The notes beneath the pieces are model-generated. The model did not search any database and had not been told where the DNA came from. It was given only the letters and a program-made list of their open reading frames with translations. A program made the position numbers and the translations under genes. From Dethiobacter sp. (GTDB lineage Bacteria > Bacillota > Dethiobacteria > Dethiobacterales > Dethiobacteraceae): a stretch of DNA of 64,000 bases. The stretch covers positions 1-64,000 of the forward strand of contig JAGXTL010000010.1 of assembly GCA_018333635.1 (NCBI GenBank), in the 5' to 3' direction. This document shows, piece by piece, positions 34,549-44,454 of the stretch (position 1 is its first letter; each line of letters starts with the position of its first letter).

Positions 34549-35754
34549 GTGAAATTCAATACGATTGAAGAAGCGCTTGAAGATCTGCGACTGGGTAAGA
34601 TGATTGTGGCTGTGGACGACGAAGACAGGGAAAACGAAGGAGATCTAGTGATGGCGGCAGAAAAAGTGACGCCGGAAGCTATTAACTTCATGGCAAAATA
34701 TGGCCGCGGGCTGATTTGTGCTCCGCTGGAAGCACAGCGGGCTAACCAGTTGGAACTCCCCCCCATGGTGGCAAACAACACGGATGCCCATTTCACCGCG
34801 TTTACAGTATCGGTTGATTCCACCCATTCCACCACTGGAATTTCTGCGCGGGAACGGGCCGAAACGATTCAGGCGCTGATTTCTCCGGAGACAAAACCGG
34901 GTGACTTGCGGCGTCCCGGTCATATTTTCCCACTGAAAGCGATGGAGGGCGGCGTTTTACGTCGTGCCGGCCACACGGAAGCAGCAGTCGACCTGGCAGT
35001 GATGGCGGGGTTATATCCGGCAGGAGTCATTTGTGAGATTATGGCTGAGGATGGAACGATGGCACGTGTGCCGCAGCTCATGCAGTTTATTCTTGAGCAC
35101 GATCTGAAGATTATCACTATTGCAGAGTTGATTAAGTACAGAATGCAAAAAGAAAAGCTGGTTCGCCGTGCCGGTGAGGCGCATCTGCCTACCCAGTACG
35201 GTGATTTCAGGATTATTGCTTATGAAAATAATGTGGACAAACATGAACATCTGGCTATTGTGAAAGGCGAGATTAATCCGGAAGTTCCGGTGCTTGTTCG
35301 CGTTCATTCCGAATGCATGACTGGCGATGTATTTGCTTCGCAGCGTTGTGACTGTGGTTCTCAACTGGCCAATGCCCTAAGGCTGATTGAAGAGGAAGGA
35401 TGCGGAGTGGTAATATATATGCGCCAAGAAGGCCGCGGCATTGGTTTAGTCAATAAAATCAAGGCTTACGCCCTGCAGGATGCAGGTAAAGATACTGTGG
35501 AAGCCAATGAGGAATTGGGCTTTGCGCCTGATTTGCGTGATTACGGTGTGGGCGCACAAATTCTGGTAGATCTGGGCGTGCGTCAAATTCGGCTGCTGAC
35601 TAACAACCCCAGGAAAATAAGGGGCTTGGAAGGCTATGGCCTGACTTTGCTGGAACGTGTCCCTATTGAAATACTGCCCTGCCGGTATAACCAAGACTAC
35701 TTGGATACAAAAAAGCAAAAACTTGGCCATATATTAACAAAACGCTGCCTGTAA
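34549..35754 (+). CDS. ribBA: Bifunctional DHBP synthase/GTP cyclohydrolase II
   Basis: A 401-residue fusion. Residues 1-200 are RibB, with [16 protein letters not shown] and [10 protein letters not shown], making the four-carbon unit from ribulose 5-phosphate. Residues 205-400 are RibA, with zinc-binding [20 protein letters not shown] and RQEGRGIGL, opening GTP. Key residues of both halves are present, so both should be active. GTG 34549 has AAGGAGTGA upstream. Confidence 0.95.
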   Translation: MKFNTIEEALEDLRLGKMIVAVDDEDRENEGDLVMAAEKVTPEAINFMAKYGRGLICAPLEAQRANQLELPPMVANNTDAHFTAFTVSVDSTHSTTGISARERAETIQALISPETKPGDLRRPGHIFPLKAMEGGVLRRAGHTEAAVDLAVMAGLYPAGVICEIMAEDGTMARVPQLMQFILEHDLKIITIAELIKYRMQKEKLVRRAGEAHLPTQYGDFRIIAYENNVDKHEHLAIVKGEINPEVPVLVRVHSECMTGDVFASQRCDCGSQLANALRLIEEEGCGVVIYMRQEGRGIGLVNKIKAYALQDAGKDTVEANEELGFAPDLRDYGVGAQILVDLGVRQIRLLTNNPRKIRGLEGYGLTLLERVPIEILPCRYNQDYLDTKKQKLGHILTKRCL

Positions 35755-35785
35755 CGGCAGGAAAGTTAATCCAGAGGAGGCGAAT

Positions 35786-36256
35786 TTGTTGGTGAAACTG
35801 TATGAAGGTCAATTAGTTGCGCGGGATTATAGATTTGGCATTGTGGTTGGTCGGTTTAACGAATTTATTTCCGGTAAGCTTTTGAGCGGTTGTCTGGACG
35901 CGCTTAAACGCCATGATGCGGCTGAAGAAAGCATTGAGGTGGCTTGGGTGCCGGGTGCGTTTGAAGTGCCGCTGGTGGCGCAAAAAATGGCAGCCGGCAA
36001 GCGTTATGATGCGGTAATTTGTCTTGGTGCAATAATTCGCGGGGCTACACCTCATTTTGAATATGTTTCTGGCGAAGTAGCCAAAGGCATTGCGAAAGTT
36101 TCACTGGACACGGGTGTGCCGACCATTTTTGGAATTATTACCAGCGATACACTGGAGCAGGCTATTGAGCGCGCCGGTACGAAGGCTGGCAATAAAGGCT
36201 GGGATGCTGCTGTCAGTGCTATCGAAATGGCAGATCTTTTAAGGAAGATCGGTTAA
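35786..36256 (+). CDS. ribH: 6,7-dimethyl-8-ribityllumazine synthase
   Basis: A 156-residue protein forming the lumazine synthase capsid. Motifs: [31 protein letters not shown] with the catalytic His, and [15 protein letters not shown] at 35786 follows GAGGAGG; TTG 35789 and GTG 35792 are alternative starts. It closes the rib operon. Confidence 0.95.
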   Translation: MLVKLYEGQLVARDYRFGIVVGRFNEFISGKLLSGCLDALKRHDAAEESIEVAWVPGAFEVPLVAQKMAAGKRYDAVICLGAIIRGATPHFEYVSGEVAKGIAKVSLDTGVPTIFGIITSDTLEQAIERAGTKAGNKGWDAAVSAIEMADLLRKIG

Positions 36257-36281
36257 GCAAGCAGTCTATGATTGTCCGGAA

Positions 36282-36920
36282 GTGGGTGATTTTTTGGAAA
36301 CAGATGAAAAAATGTTGATTAGTTTGTGTAAGCGGGGAGACCTCTCGGCCTACGATAGACTGATGCAGCGCTATGAAAAAAAAGTATACGCTCTCTGTTT
36401 CCGGATGGCGGGAAACCAGGATGATGCGGCAGATTTGGCCCAGGAAGCTTTCCTTAAAGCTTTCCGGGCTTTGCCTTCGTTTAATGGTCAGGCGCAGTTT
36501 TCAACCTGGCTCTACAGAATTGTGACAAACACCTGCTTGGATGAGCAGAGGAGGCAAGCCAGACGTCCTCAACTTTTCTCACTCGACAAGCCGCTTAATA
36601 CTGAAGACGGGCAGTTGATGCTTACCCTCCCTGCAGAAGCGTCTGATCCGTTAGATACAGCTTTATCGCAAGAGACGGAAGCTGAAATTAAGACACTGCT
36701 GAGCATGCTTCCTGCATCACAGCGGATCGTCTTGGTGCTGCGAGACATGGAGGGCTATAGTTACGAAGAAATTGCCCGCATTCTTAATTTAAACGGCGGG
36801 ACGGTAAAGTCCAGGCTGAATAGGGCTCGAGCAAGGCTGCGTGATCTTTATCTCAAAAAAGAGGAACTTTTCTCACCGACAGTACATCTAAAGAGGAAGG
36901 AGGGGAGGGATAGGTCGTGA
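36282..36920 (+). CDS. ECF-type RNA polymerase sigma factor
   Basis: A 212-residue sigma factor with region 2 (LMQRYEKKVYALCFRMAG, then DDAADLAQEAFLKAFRAL) and region 4 (MEGYSYEEIARILNLNGGTVKSR). The linker is normal for the SigW-like group. GTG 36282 is given; a TTG at 36294 is also possible. It is translationally coupled to an anti-sigma gene by a four-base overlap. Target promoters cannot be named from the sequence. Confidence 0.92.
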   Translation: MGDFLETDEKMLISLCKRGDLSAYDRLMQRYEKKVYALCFRMAGNQDDAADLAQEAFLKAFRALPSFNGQAQFSTWLYRIVTNTCLDEQRRQARRPQLFSLDKPLNTEDGQLMLTLPAEASDPLDTALSQETEAEIKTLLSMLPASQRIVLVLRDMEGYSYEEIARILNLNGGTVKSRLNRARARLRDLYLKKEELFSPTVHLKRKEGRDRS

Positions 36921-37492
36921 GCTGTGAAAAGTTTAGAGAGAATATGGCTGCCTATCTGGATTGTTTGCTTTCAGACAAGGAGCTGTGTGAATTTCAGGCG
37001 CATCTTTCTGTCTGTAAGACATGCAGGCAGGAAGCAGAAGAATTACAAAGCATGTTTTCTTGGTTAAAGCAGGCTGGCGATGTAACCCCGCCCAAGGATT
37101 TGCGCGAGTCTGTGCTTGCGGAATTGAAGCTGGAAGAAGGCAGAAAAGTGAGACGTTTTTTCCCGGGTTTTTCTCAGGCTGTTGCCGCCGCCGTCGTGTT
37201 TATCATGCTCGTGGTAGGCAATCTTTCTCTCCTTCCGACGTCGCGCGTTAGTGATGCCGTACCTATGAGAGCGGCTTATCAGGAAGAATCCCGGGCGGCG
37301 ACGCCACCTGCTGATGCCGCAATCTATACCCAAAATTTACGGGAAAGTGAACAGTTTAGCGATAAGAGTGAGTTAAGTTCTGAGGCCGAGCGCAATACTT
37401 CCTCTCACCGCCTAGCTCTGAATCTTGTCTTGATACCGCTTTTCCTTTTCTTTGCTATGCGTTTTCAACGAAGGAGAAAGGAGGCTGACTGA
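36917..37492 (+). CDS. Zinc-finger anti-sigma factor, membrane-anchored
   Basis: A 191-residue protein. The N-terminal ZAS domain contains HLSVCKTCRQEAEEL (His and two Cys for zinc). A membrane helix lies at about residues 85-104, then about 60 external residues, then a second hydrophobic segment near the C-terminus (LVLIPLFLFFAMRF) ending in basic residues. Such proteins hold their ECF sigma inactive until a signal. The second C-terminal helix is uncommon. GTG 36917 has GGAGGGGAGG upstream. Confidence 0.88.
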   Translation: MSCEKFRENMAAYLDCLLSDKELCEFQAHLSVCKTCRQEAEELQSMFSWLKQAGDVTPPKDLRESVLAELKLEEGRKVRRFFPGFSQAVAAAVVFIMLVVGNLSLLPTSRVSDAVPMRAAYQEESRAATPPADAAIYTQNLRESEQFSDKSELSSEAERNTSSHRLALNLVLIPLFLFFAMRFQRRRKEAD

Positions 37493-37496
37493 GAAG

Positions 37497-40133
37497 GTGA
37501 ATGAGAAATTCCTGATTATCGACGGGAGCAGCCTGGTATATCGCGCTTTCTATGCTCTGCCGCTATTGCAGACGCGGCAGGGATTGTATACAAATGCTGT
37601 TTATGGTTTCGCCACCATGCTTTTGCGCTTGCTGGAGGAGGAGAAACCTGACTATGTGGCAGTAACTTTTGATCAAGGGAAAGTTACGTTTCGCCATGAA
37701 AGATTTGCGGCGTACAAAGCAACCAGAGAAAAAACGCCCGGTGAACTGAGCGAACAATTTGCTCTTGTCCACTCCTTGCTGGCGGCTCTTGCCATTCCAA
37801 TTGTGGAAAAAGCGGGCTTTGAGGCAGATGATCTAATCGGTACCTTGGCTAAAGAGGCAGTCAAAAAGGGCATCAGTCCGCTAATTGTTTCCGGTGATGC
37901 TGATGTCTTCCAGTTGGTAAGCACGCCAGCTGAAGTTATTTACACTCGGCGCGGCATCACTCAGGTTGAGCGCTACACTGCAAAAGTGATTGAAGAAAAA
38001 TATGGCCTGACAGCGGAGCAGTTTATTGATTATAAAGGGCTTATAGGCGATAAGTCTGACAATATTCCCGGTGTGCCTGGTGTTGGTGAGAAAACGGCAT
38101 TAAAGTTATTAAAGCAGTTTGGCACCATGTCCGGCATTTATCAACATCTAGACGAAACCAAAGGGAAGCTGCGTACTACTTTGGAACAATTTAGAGAGCA
38201 GGCATTTTTGAGTAGAGAACTATCTACCATTGTTACTGATGTGCCGTTGAATTTTGCTCCGGAACTGTTTGTCCGCAGAGAGCCGCATCTTGACCGGTTG
38301 CGTAAAATTTATGCAGAGCTGGAATTTAAAAGTTTAGCAGAAAAACTGCCGCAAGCACCTATGACAGGAGAATGTGAGGCAGCAGTTCGAGAGCAGTATC
38401 GCCTAGTCGAATGTGCTGACGGCAGAGCAGAGCTTACTGCCGCATTGGAGAAAGCGGATCATGCAGCCATTTTGGCTTTACCATATAGCTTATCATGGCA
38501 GGATGACCCTCGCGGCTTTGCCGTTGCTGTAAAGAATGCAACTTTTTATCTGCCGCTGACTGAGCTTGCTGAGGCAAAAAAGATACTGGCTGCCTACAGC
38601 GGAAAGAAGAGGCAGTTGATAGTTTATGACAGCAAAGCATGGCAGAACCTCTGCTGGCGCTTATTTGGAACTGAGCCGGAGAATTCCATTTTTGACGTGT
38701 CACTCGCAGCCTATTTGCTAAATCCTTTAGAAAATGGTTATGAGCCTCAAAAACTGGCTGAACAATATCTGCAGAGGCAGTTGCCTGTTTTCTCTGCCAA
38801 AAATGCGGATGCAATTCAAGCGCAGAGCTTCAGCTGCGCTGCCGTGAGAGCTCTTTATGATCTGTGCCCGCTTCTTCGTGAGAAGTTGTCTGACTTCGCA
38901 CTCGATAAGTTGTATTACGAACTGGAGCTGCCTTTATCAGCCATCCTGGCTGTCATGGAAAGAACTGGGGTGGCAGTAGATCTCCCTGCGCTTGCGGCTC
39001 TGCGGGTTGAACTGAAAGAGCGGATTCTGGTGTTGGAGAGAGAGATTTATGCAATGGCAGGTGAAGAATTTAACCTTAACTCGCCGAAACAACTTGGGGT
39101 AATTCTTTTTGAAAAATTAGGGCTGCCGGCTCTGAAAAAAACTAAAACCGGCTACTCTACCGATGCTGAAGTATTAGAAGAATTGGCACAGCACCATGAG
39201 ATTGTTAATCAGCTTCTGCAATACAGGACGCTGACAAAGTTGCTCACCACTTATCTGGAAGGACTGTCCAAGCTGGTAAATCCTAAAAGCGGGCGGATTC
39301 ATACTACCTTTAACCAGACGGTGACTGCAACAGGACGCTTAAGCAGCACAGAGCCAAATTTGCAAAACATACCTATACGTTTGGAAGAAGGACGTCGGGT
39401 GCGTAGTGCTTTTGTTCCGGGAGGAAAAGGAAAAATTTTACTGTCTGCTGATTACTCACAGATAGAATTACGAATTTTAGCCCATATTTCCGGAGACAAA
39501 GTGTTAAGGGAGTCATTTTGCAACGCTGAAGACATTCATCAGCGTACGGCGGCGGAGGTTTTTGCCGTGTCTTCGTCAGCTGTGACACGGGAAATGCGGG
39601 ATCGCGCTAAAGCGGTTAATTTTGGGATTATCTATGGAATAAGTGACTATGGTCTCTCCCGGCAACTGGGTATTTCCCGGCAGGAGGCAAAAGCGTATAT
39701 TAATCGCTATCTGGAGCGCTTGCCTGGAGTGTATCGCTATATCCAAGAGATTGTGCAGGAAGCTCGTGAAAACGGTTATGTCACTACTATTTTGAATCGC
39801 AGGCGATATCTGCCCGAGATAAACTCCAAAAACTATAATCTGCGTGGCTTTGCCGAACGTACAGCGATGAACACACCTATTCAGGGTTCAGCAGCCGATA
39901 TTATTAAATTGGCGATGTTGCGAGTAGCTGAAGGCTTGTCTGTTTTCGGCGGGCAGGTACAGATGATTTTACAAGTACATGACGAACTTGTCTTTGAGGT
40001 CGAAGAAGCTGTTTTTGTTGAGGCAGCGCAGTTTGTGCGTTTAAAGATGGAGTCGGCCATTGAGCTTAGTGTCCCTCTGACGGTGGATGTGAAAGGCGGG
40101 CCAAACTGGGCACAAATGCAAAAAATTACCTAA
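37497..40133 (+). CDS. polA: DNA polymerase I
   Basis: About 878 residues from GTG 37497, with AAAGGAGG upstream. The 5'-3' exonuclease domain (residues 1-290) shows IIDGSSLVYRAFYAL, FEADDLIGTLA and DYKGLIGDKSDNIPGVPGVGEKTA. The middle domain has lost the 3'-5' exonuclease acidic residues: no DxE motif and no YAAEDAD. The polymerase domain has SADYSQIELRILAH, RAKAVNFGIIYG and QVHDELVFEV. It fills gaps in repair and Okazaki fragment processing. Lack of proofreading is common in Firmicutes PolA. Confidence 0.95.
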   Translation: MNEKFLIIDGSSLVYRAFYALPLLQTRQGLYTNAVYGFATMLLRLLEEEKPDYVAVTFDQGKVTFRHERFAAYKATREKTPGELSEQFALVHSLLAALAIPIVEKAGFEADDLIGTLAKEAVKKGISPLIVSGDADVFQLVSTPAEVIYTRRGITQVERYTAKVIEEKYGLTAEQFIDYKGLIGDKSDNIPGVPGVGEKTALKLLKQFGTMSGIYQHLDETKGKLRTTLEQFREQAFLSRELSTIVTDVPLNFAPELFVRREPHLDRLRKIYAELEFKSLAEKLPQAPMTGECEAAVREQYRLVECADGRAELTAALEKADHAAILALPYSLSWQDDPRGFAVAVKNATFYLPLTELAEAKKILAAYSGKKRQLIVYDSKAWQNLCWRLFGTEPENSIFDVSLAAYLLNPLENGYEPQKLAEQYLQRQLPVFSAKNADAIQAQSFSCAAVRALYDLCPLLREKLSDFALDKLYYELELPLSAILAVMERTGVAVDLPALAALRVELKERILVLEREIYAMAGEEFNLNSPKQLGVILFEKLGLPALKKTKTGYSTDAEVLEELAQHHEIVNQLLQYRTLTKLLTTYLEGLSKLVNPKSGRIHTTFNQTVTATGRLSSTEPNLQNIPIRLEEGRRVRSAFVPGGKGKILLSADYSQIELRILAHISGDKVLRESFCNAEDIHQRTAAEVFAVSSSAVTREMRDRAKAVNFGIIYGISDYGLSRQLGISRQEAKAYINRYLERLPGVYRYIQEIVQEARENGYVTTILNRRRYLPEINSKNYNLRGFAERTAMNTPIQGSAADIIKLAMLRVAEGLSVFGGQVQMILQVHDELVFEVEEAVFVEAAQFVRLKMESAIELSVPLTVDVKGGPNWAQMQKIT

Positions 40134-40149
40134 TCGAGGTGAGCGATTT

Positions 40150-40974
40150 ATGCCTGAATTGCCGGAGGTGGAAACAATTCGGCGCGGACTGGAGCAGCTT
40201 TTATTGGGTCTTGAATTTGCCGCTGTGGAAGTTTGCTATCAGGGTTCGTTGAAGCGCCCAAGTGCAGAGGAGTTACGGCAAAAACTACCCGGACGTCGTG
40301 TGACTAGTTTAAAACGACGGGGCAAATATCTGTTGCTGCATTTGCATGATGGTACCATTCTGGTAATCCACTTGCGGATGACTGGTCAGCTGGTTTTCAG
40401 CAAGGATGCTGTATCTGTCCATAAGCATCTGCATCTGATATTTTCTTTTACCGATGGATCATGCCTGGCATTTTCAGATATCCGCAAATTTGGTACAATC
40501 TGGTGGTTAGCCAAGGAGGACTTGGCTGAGCTAAAAAGTTTATCTTCCTTGGGGCCGGAACCGCTTTCCGCAGATTTTCACTTTCCCTATCTGGACAGAG
40601 AAGTGGAAAAGCGAACAATCAGTGTAAAAGCATTATTATTAAACCAGCAATTTTTAGCTGGTCTTGGTAATATCTACGCTGATGAGATTTTGCACCGGGC
40701 TTGCATCTTGCCGGAGCGTTCCTCACGCTCTTTAACGCGAAACGAGCGCCTGGCATTATTTTCTGCCATTAGGAGTCTGTTGGAAGAAGCGATCATTAGA
40801 CGGGGCACTACCTTTAGTGATTATCGGGACGCAAGCGGCGCTGCCGGCTCTTTTCAGGAACAGCTGCAAGTTTATGGGCGTCGCAACCAGCCTTGCCGCC
40901 GTTGCGGCCGGACAATAGAGCGAAAAGTGGTAGCAGGTCGGGGCACCCACTTTTGCCCCGGCTGTCAGTGCTGA
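40150..40974 (+). CDS. mutM: Formamidopyrimidine-DNA glycosylase
   Basis: A 274-residue base-excision enzyme that removes 8-oxoguanine. It starts with the catalytic MPELPEVETIRRGL (P2, E3) and has RRGKYLLLHL, a helix-two-turn-helix region around QFLAGLGNIYADEIL, and a C-terminal zinc finger CRRCG...CPGC. GAGGTGAG precedes ATG 40150. The order polA-mutM is typical. Confidence 0.95.
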   Translation: MPELPEVETIRRGLEQLLLGLEFAAVEVCYQGSLKRPSAEELRQKLPGRRVTSLKRRGKYLLLHLHDGTILVIHLRMTGQLVFSKDAVSVHKHLHLIFSFTDGSCLAFSDIRKFGTIWWLAKEDLAELKSLSSLGPEPLSADFHFPYLDREVEKRTISVKALLLNQQFLAGLGNIYADEILHRACILPERSSRSLTRNERLALFSAIRSLLEEAIIRRGTTFSDYRDASGAAGSFQEQLQVYGRRNQPCRRCGRTIERKVVAGRGTHFCPGCQC

Positions 40975-41066
40975 GTATCAGTGCCTTTTGTCAGCGACGG
41001 CGACTGGAGCGCCGTGTCAAAATATTAAGCCGCTCATAGGCAGGCTAAACAAATATATTCTTAATT

Positions 41067-41098
41067 CAGGGCCCTTGGCGAATTTGCCAAGGGCCCTG
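41067..41098. other. Perfect 13-bp hairpin after mutM
   Basis: Arms CAGGGCCCTTGGC (41067-41079) and GCCAAGGGCCCTG (41086-41098) around a GAATTT loop. No T-run follows on either strand. A smaller stem ACGGCG/CGCCGT lies at 40997-41015 in the same 180-bp gap. It may stabilise or end the mutM transcript. Confidence 0.6.
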
Positions 41099-41154
41099 CA
41101 CCATCTTTGACTGCAGCCATATGATGTAGTACTTGTGCAAAAGGTGGTGGTGTA

Positions 41155-41787
41155 ATGTCTCTTATTCCTGTTCTGATGTTTGCAATAGCCGTTTCTTTTG
41201 ACGGCTTTGGAGTGGGTTTTGCTTACGGTTTGCGGCGTTTACATATTCCTCCCGCATCATTGCTGATTATTTGTGTATCATCCGCGTTCTCTGTTTTTAT
41301 TTCCATGCTGGTAGGAAGCACGGCAGTTCAGTTATTTAGTCCTCTGGTCGGAAGTGTTATTGGTAGCGTGCTGTTGATTGGGGTCGGCCTTTTCCTTGTC
41401 TGGCAGTCGTTGCGGAAGGTAGATATTCTCTCCTTGCCAGACAGCAGGGAGGAACAGATAACTAAAAAAGGGCTTTCATATTTTTCCGGTATGCTGCGCG
41501 AACCCCATCGTGCTGATTTTGATAAATCAGGTGTGATAACAGGCAGAGAAGCAATAGTGTTAGGCATTGCGCTTGCGATGGATGCTTTTGCTGCAGGTTT
41601 TGGAGCGGCAATGCTGGGATTTGCGCCTCTTACTACAGCAATAGGAGTAGGCGTGATTAAGATGATTTTGATCACTGCCGGGTTTCAATTGGGGAAACGG
41701 TATGCCCGGGATATTTCGGGAGAACGGGCAGCAGTCTTTGCGGGGCTTGCTTTAGTCTTCTTGGGTGTGGTTCATCTGTTCATTTAA
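41155..41787 (+). CDS. ytaF: YtaF-family sporulation membrane protein (MntP-like fold)
   Basis: A 210-residue protein with six helices in two repeated halves. The first helix holds AVSFDGFGVGFAYGL and the fourth ALAMDAFAAGFGAAML, the paired Asp motifs seen in MntP-type exporters. Between them is a soluble loop (PDSREEQITKK, then DFDKSGVITGREA). YtaF is associated with sporulation in Bacillus; transport of a divalent metal is an inference from fold. AAGGTGGTG precedes ATG 41155. Confidence 0.85.
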   Translation: MSLIPVLMFAIAVSFDGFGVGFAYGLRRLHIPPASLLIICVSSAFSVFISMLVGSTAVQLFSPLVGSVIGSVLLIGVGLFLVWQSLRKVDILSLPDSREEQITKKGLSYFSGMLREPHRADFDKSGVITGREAIVLGIALAMDAFAAGFGAAMLGFAPLTTAIGVGVIKMILITAGFQLGKRYARDISGERAAVFAGLALVFLGVVHLFI

Positions 41788-41876
41788 GGAAAATCTGCTG
41801 TGCGAAGCGTCTCTTTTAGTTAACTGTCATTTTTCATGCGACGCCTGCGTATTCTTATTGAACAGGGGGTGAGATC

Positions 41877-43490
41877 TTGCGTCGAAGCATGGTTTTCGTT
41901 TTAATGATAATCGGTTTTAGTTTTTTATTGCTGAACGGCTGTCAAAAGGGTCAAGAGGAGACAAACTTACAAGTTTTGCATGTCGCTGCTCCAGCCAGCC
42001 CTATTACCTTAAATCCATTGTTTGCGCGGGATGCCGGTTCGCTGGAGGCAGCCGCTCTTTTGCATCCGCAGTTGTTAGGGACAAACCCAGACACACTTGA
42101 GGTGGAACCGCGTTTATTTGCTTCTTTTGAGCTGCAGGCAGATAACCTGACATACTTGTTCAGATTGCAAGAAGGGTTGCTTTGGTCGGACGGCACGCCC
42201 CTGACGGCCGACGATGTAGCTTTTACGTTGCTGCTTATCTCTCATGGCGACTATACAGGCTGGCTGTATCCACTTTTGCGCTTTGTGGATGGCGCGGAAG
42301 AATATAGAAATAAAAGATTGTCGCCGTATGCGCAAGGAGAGATTTCGGGAATTCGGGTGATAGATGAACACACCATAGCAATTCGCTTAAAACAGCTTCA
42401 CGCGCCATTTTTATCTTATCTCACTTTCCCTCCGTTGCCTGCGCATAAGTTGCAGAATGTGAAAGTGGCGGAAATGGAAGGACATCCTTCTCTTAGGAAT
42501 GTGCTCGTGGGAGCAGGTCCTTATTTGCTCGCAGCCTGGAAGCCGGATGAATATTTACATGTCAGAGCTAATCCAGACTATCATCTGGGGAAGCCTAAGA
42601 TCGCAGAAATTTATTACCGATTTATTCCCAACATTGAGGCACAAGTGATTGAACTGCTGGCAGGCAAGCTTGATTTGCTGCCGACAGCCGTTAAAGTGGA
42701 AGATGTGGAGATGCTGGCAGCAGACCGGCAGATTAGCATCCATAAAAATGAGCGACTGGTCTATGACTATATTGCAATAAATCAAAAAGAAGAGGGTTCA
42801 CCGCTCAAAGATAAGCGAGTACGACAAGCGCTTGCAATGTTGCTTGACAAAGATGAGTTAGTGACTAACTTGCTCTTAGGCAATGCTGAAGTGCTGCACG
42901 GGCCGTTGCTGCCACTGCACTTTGCTTTTGACCGAGAGTTTTCGCAAGAAAAAGGAAGCCTGCCTGCGGCTCGACAGTTGCTTCTCCAGGCGGGACACCC
43001 ACAATTTCAGCTTAAGCTGATTTTTAATTCAGGTAATATTATTCGTGAAAATGTAGCGCTGCTGTTTAAAGAGCAAGCTGCCCAGGTCGGTATTGATGTG
43101 CAGATTCATGCCTTGGAATGGGAGGCATTTCTGGCTGCGCTGACGAACGGTGACTATGACTTGGCCATCCTTGGGCGCAGCGCCGATGCTGATCCTGATC
43201 TGTCATTTCACTGGCACTCACAGGGAGCAGGCAACAGAACGGGGTACGCTAACGAAAAGGTAGATCGGCTGCTGGAAGAAGGAGTCGCTGTTTTGGATAA
43301 AGAGAGAAGAAGCGAGCTATACAGGCAGATCCAGGAACTTATTGTGGCTGATGCACCGATTATTTGGCTTTATACCAGGCAGGCAATTCATGCCGCCAGC
43401 GCTGATTTGCAAGGATTTGCTGCTCATCCCGAGTCGCTGTTTTACAATGTTCATCTCTGGAGTCTGGCGGGGCGGGAAGATGGGCTATGA
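41877..43490 (+). CDS. Peptide ABC transporter substrate-binding lipoprotein
   Basis: A 537-residue OppA/DppA-type protein. TTG 41877 has GGGGGTGAG upstream. The signal peptide ends in the lipobox LLNGC, so the mature protein is lipid-anchored at about residue 22. The family-5 solute-binding signature LLWSDGTPLTADDVAFT lies near residue 100. It captures di- or oligopeptides outside the cell. It is the first gene of a complete five-gene transporter. Confidence 0.92.
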   Translation: MRRSMVFVLMIIGFSFLLLNGCQKGQEETNLQVLHVAAPASPITLNPLFARDAGSLEAAALLHPQLLGTNPDTLEVEPRLFASFELQADNLTYLFRLQEGLLWSDGTPLTADDVAFTLLLISHGDYTGWLYPLLRFVDGAEEYRNKRLSPYAQGEISGIRVIDEHTIAIRLKQLHAPFLSYLTFPPLPAHKLQNVKVAEMEGHPSLRNVLVGAGPYLLAAWKPDEYLHVRANPDYHLGKPKIAEIYYRFIPNIEAQVIELLAGKLDLLPTAVKVEDVEMLAADRQISIHKNERLVYDYIAINQKEEGSPLKDKRVRQALAMLLDKDELVTNLLLGNAEVLHGPLLPLHFAFDREFSQEKGSLPAARQLLLQAGHPQFQLKLIFNSGNIIRENVALLFKEQAAQVGIDVQIHALEWEAFLAALTNGDYDLAILGRSADADPDLSFHWHSQGAGNRTGYANEKVDRLLEEGVAVLDKERRSELYRQIQELIVADAPIIWLYTRQAIHAASADLQGFAAHPESLFYNVHLWSLAGREDGL

Positions 43491-44437
43491 TACGTCTCCT
43501 GCTTAACAGGCTATGGCAGACGGCAATCGTTCTCTTTGGCGTTTCAGTAATAACTTTCATTATAATGCATAGTGCGCCTGGTCATCCATTGCAGGCAAAC
43601 CCCGAACTGCGCCTTGATCCTACGGCAGTGGAGAGATGGCTCGAACTGCGGGAGTTGGATGAGCCTCTGCCGGCGCAGTATATCGGCTGGTTAAGCCGGA
43701 TGTTTCGCGGTGATTTTGGGAAGTCGCTGATTTATAACAGGCCGGTGCCTGAGCTGGCTTTGGAGCGCTTGCCGGCAACGCTGCTATTAACGGTTCCTGC
43801 ATTTTTGTTGGCCCTTGGACTGGCAATTAGCTGCGGAACCTGGGCAGCTTTGCGACAGGGGGGATTTGTCGACAGGTTGCTTGGTCTGGCCACATTGGCC
43901 GGTTTGTCCCTGCCCAGTTTTTGGTTGGGAATTATTCTCATGATGTTGTTTTCTTATGGCTACCCGTGGTTGCCGGCCTCAGGAATGCGTACGGCAGAGA
44001 ATAGTTCTGTGTCTGATATTTTGGCACACCTTGTTTTGCCGGTTACCATGTTGGTGGCGGGGAGCTTTTCCTACTATGTCCGCTATGTGCGTTATACAGT
44101 GTTAGCCGTATTGTCACAGGATTTTATCAGGATAGCCAGGGCAAGAGGGTTTACCGAATTATATATTGTCTTTCGCCATGTTCTCCCTAACGCTTCTCTG
44201 CCGATTGTCACTGTGGCAGCGCTCTCGCTGCCACAGCTCTTTACAGGTGCACTAGTGGCAGAATATGTTTTTTCGTGGCCTGGAATCGGCCGCTGGATTG
44301 TCACCTCAACGTTGGCCAGGGATTATCCGGTGATTATGGCGGTCAATCTGTCTGCGGCTGCACTAGTTGCATTTTCAAATTTCCTGGCTGATCTGCTATT
44401 TCTGTTAATTGATCCGCGTCTTCGTTTCAAGGCATAG
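43487..44437 (+). CDS. Peptide ABC transporter permease (DppB/OppB)
   Basis: A 316-residue membrane protein with six helices. The N-terminal helix has VITFIIMHSAPGHPL, typical of this subfamily, and the EAA-like loop ARARGFTELYIVFRHVLPNA contacts the ATPases. It overlaps the binding-protein gene by four bases. Confidence 0.93.
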   Translation: MIRLLLNRLWQTAIVLFGVSVITFIIMHSAPGHPLQANPELRLDPTAVERWLELRELDEPLPAQYIGWLSRMFRGDFGKSLIYNRPVPELALERLPATLLLTVPAFLLALGLAISCGTWAALRQGGFVDRLLGLATLAGLSLPSFWLGIILMMLFSYGYPWLPASGMRTAENSSVSDILAHLVLPVTMLVAGSFSYYVRYVRYTVLAVLSQDFIRIARARGFTELYIVFRHVLPNASLPIVTVAALSLPQLFTGALVAEYVFSWPGIGRWIVTSTLARDYPVIMAVNLSAAALVAFSNFLADLLFLLIDPRLRFKA

Positions 44438-44454
44438 CAAACAGGAGGGAAGGG

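Noticed and set aside
40975-41154. Manganese riboswitch before the MntP-like ytaF gene
   Set aside because: Hairpins are present, but the conserved yybP-ykoY core sequences were not found.
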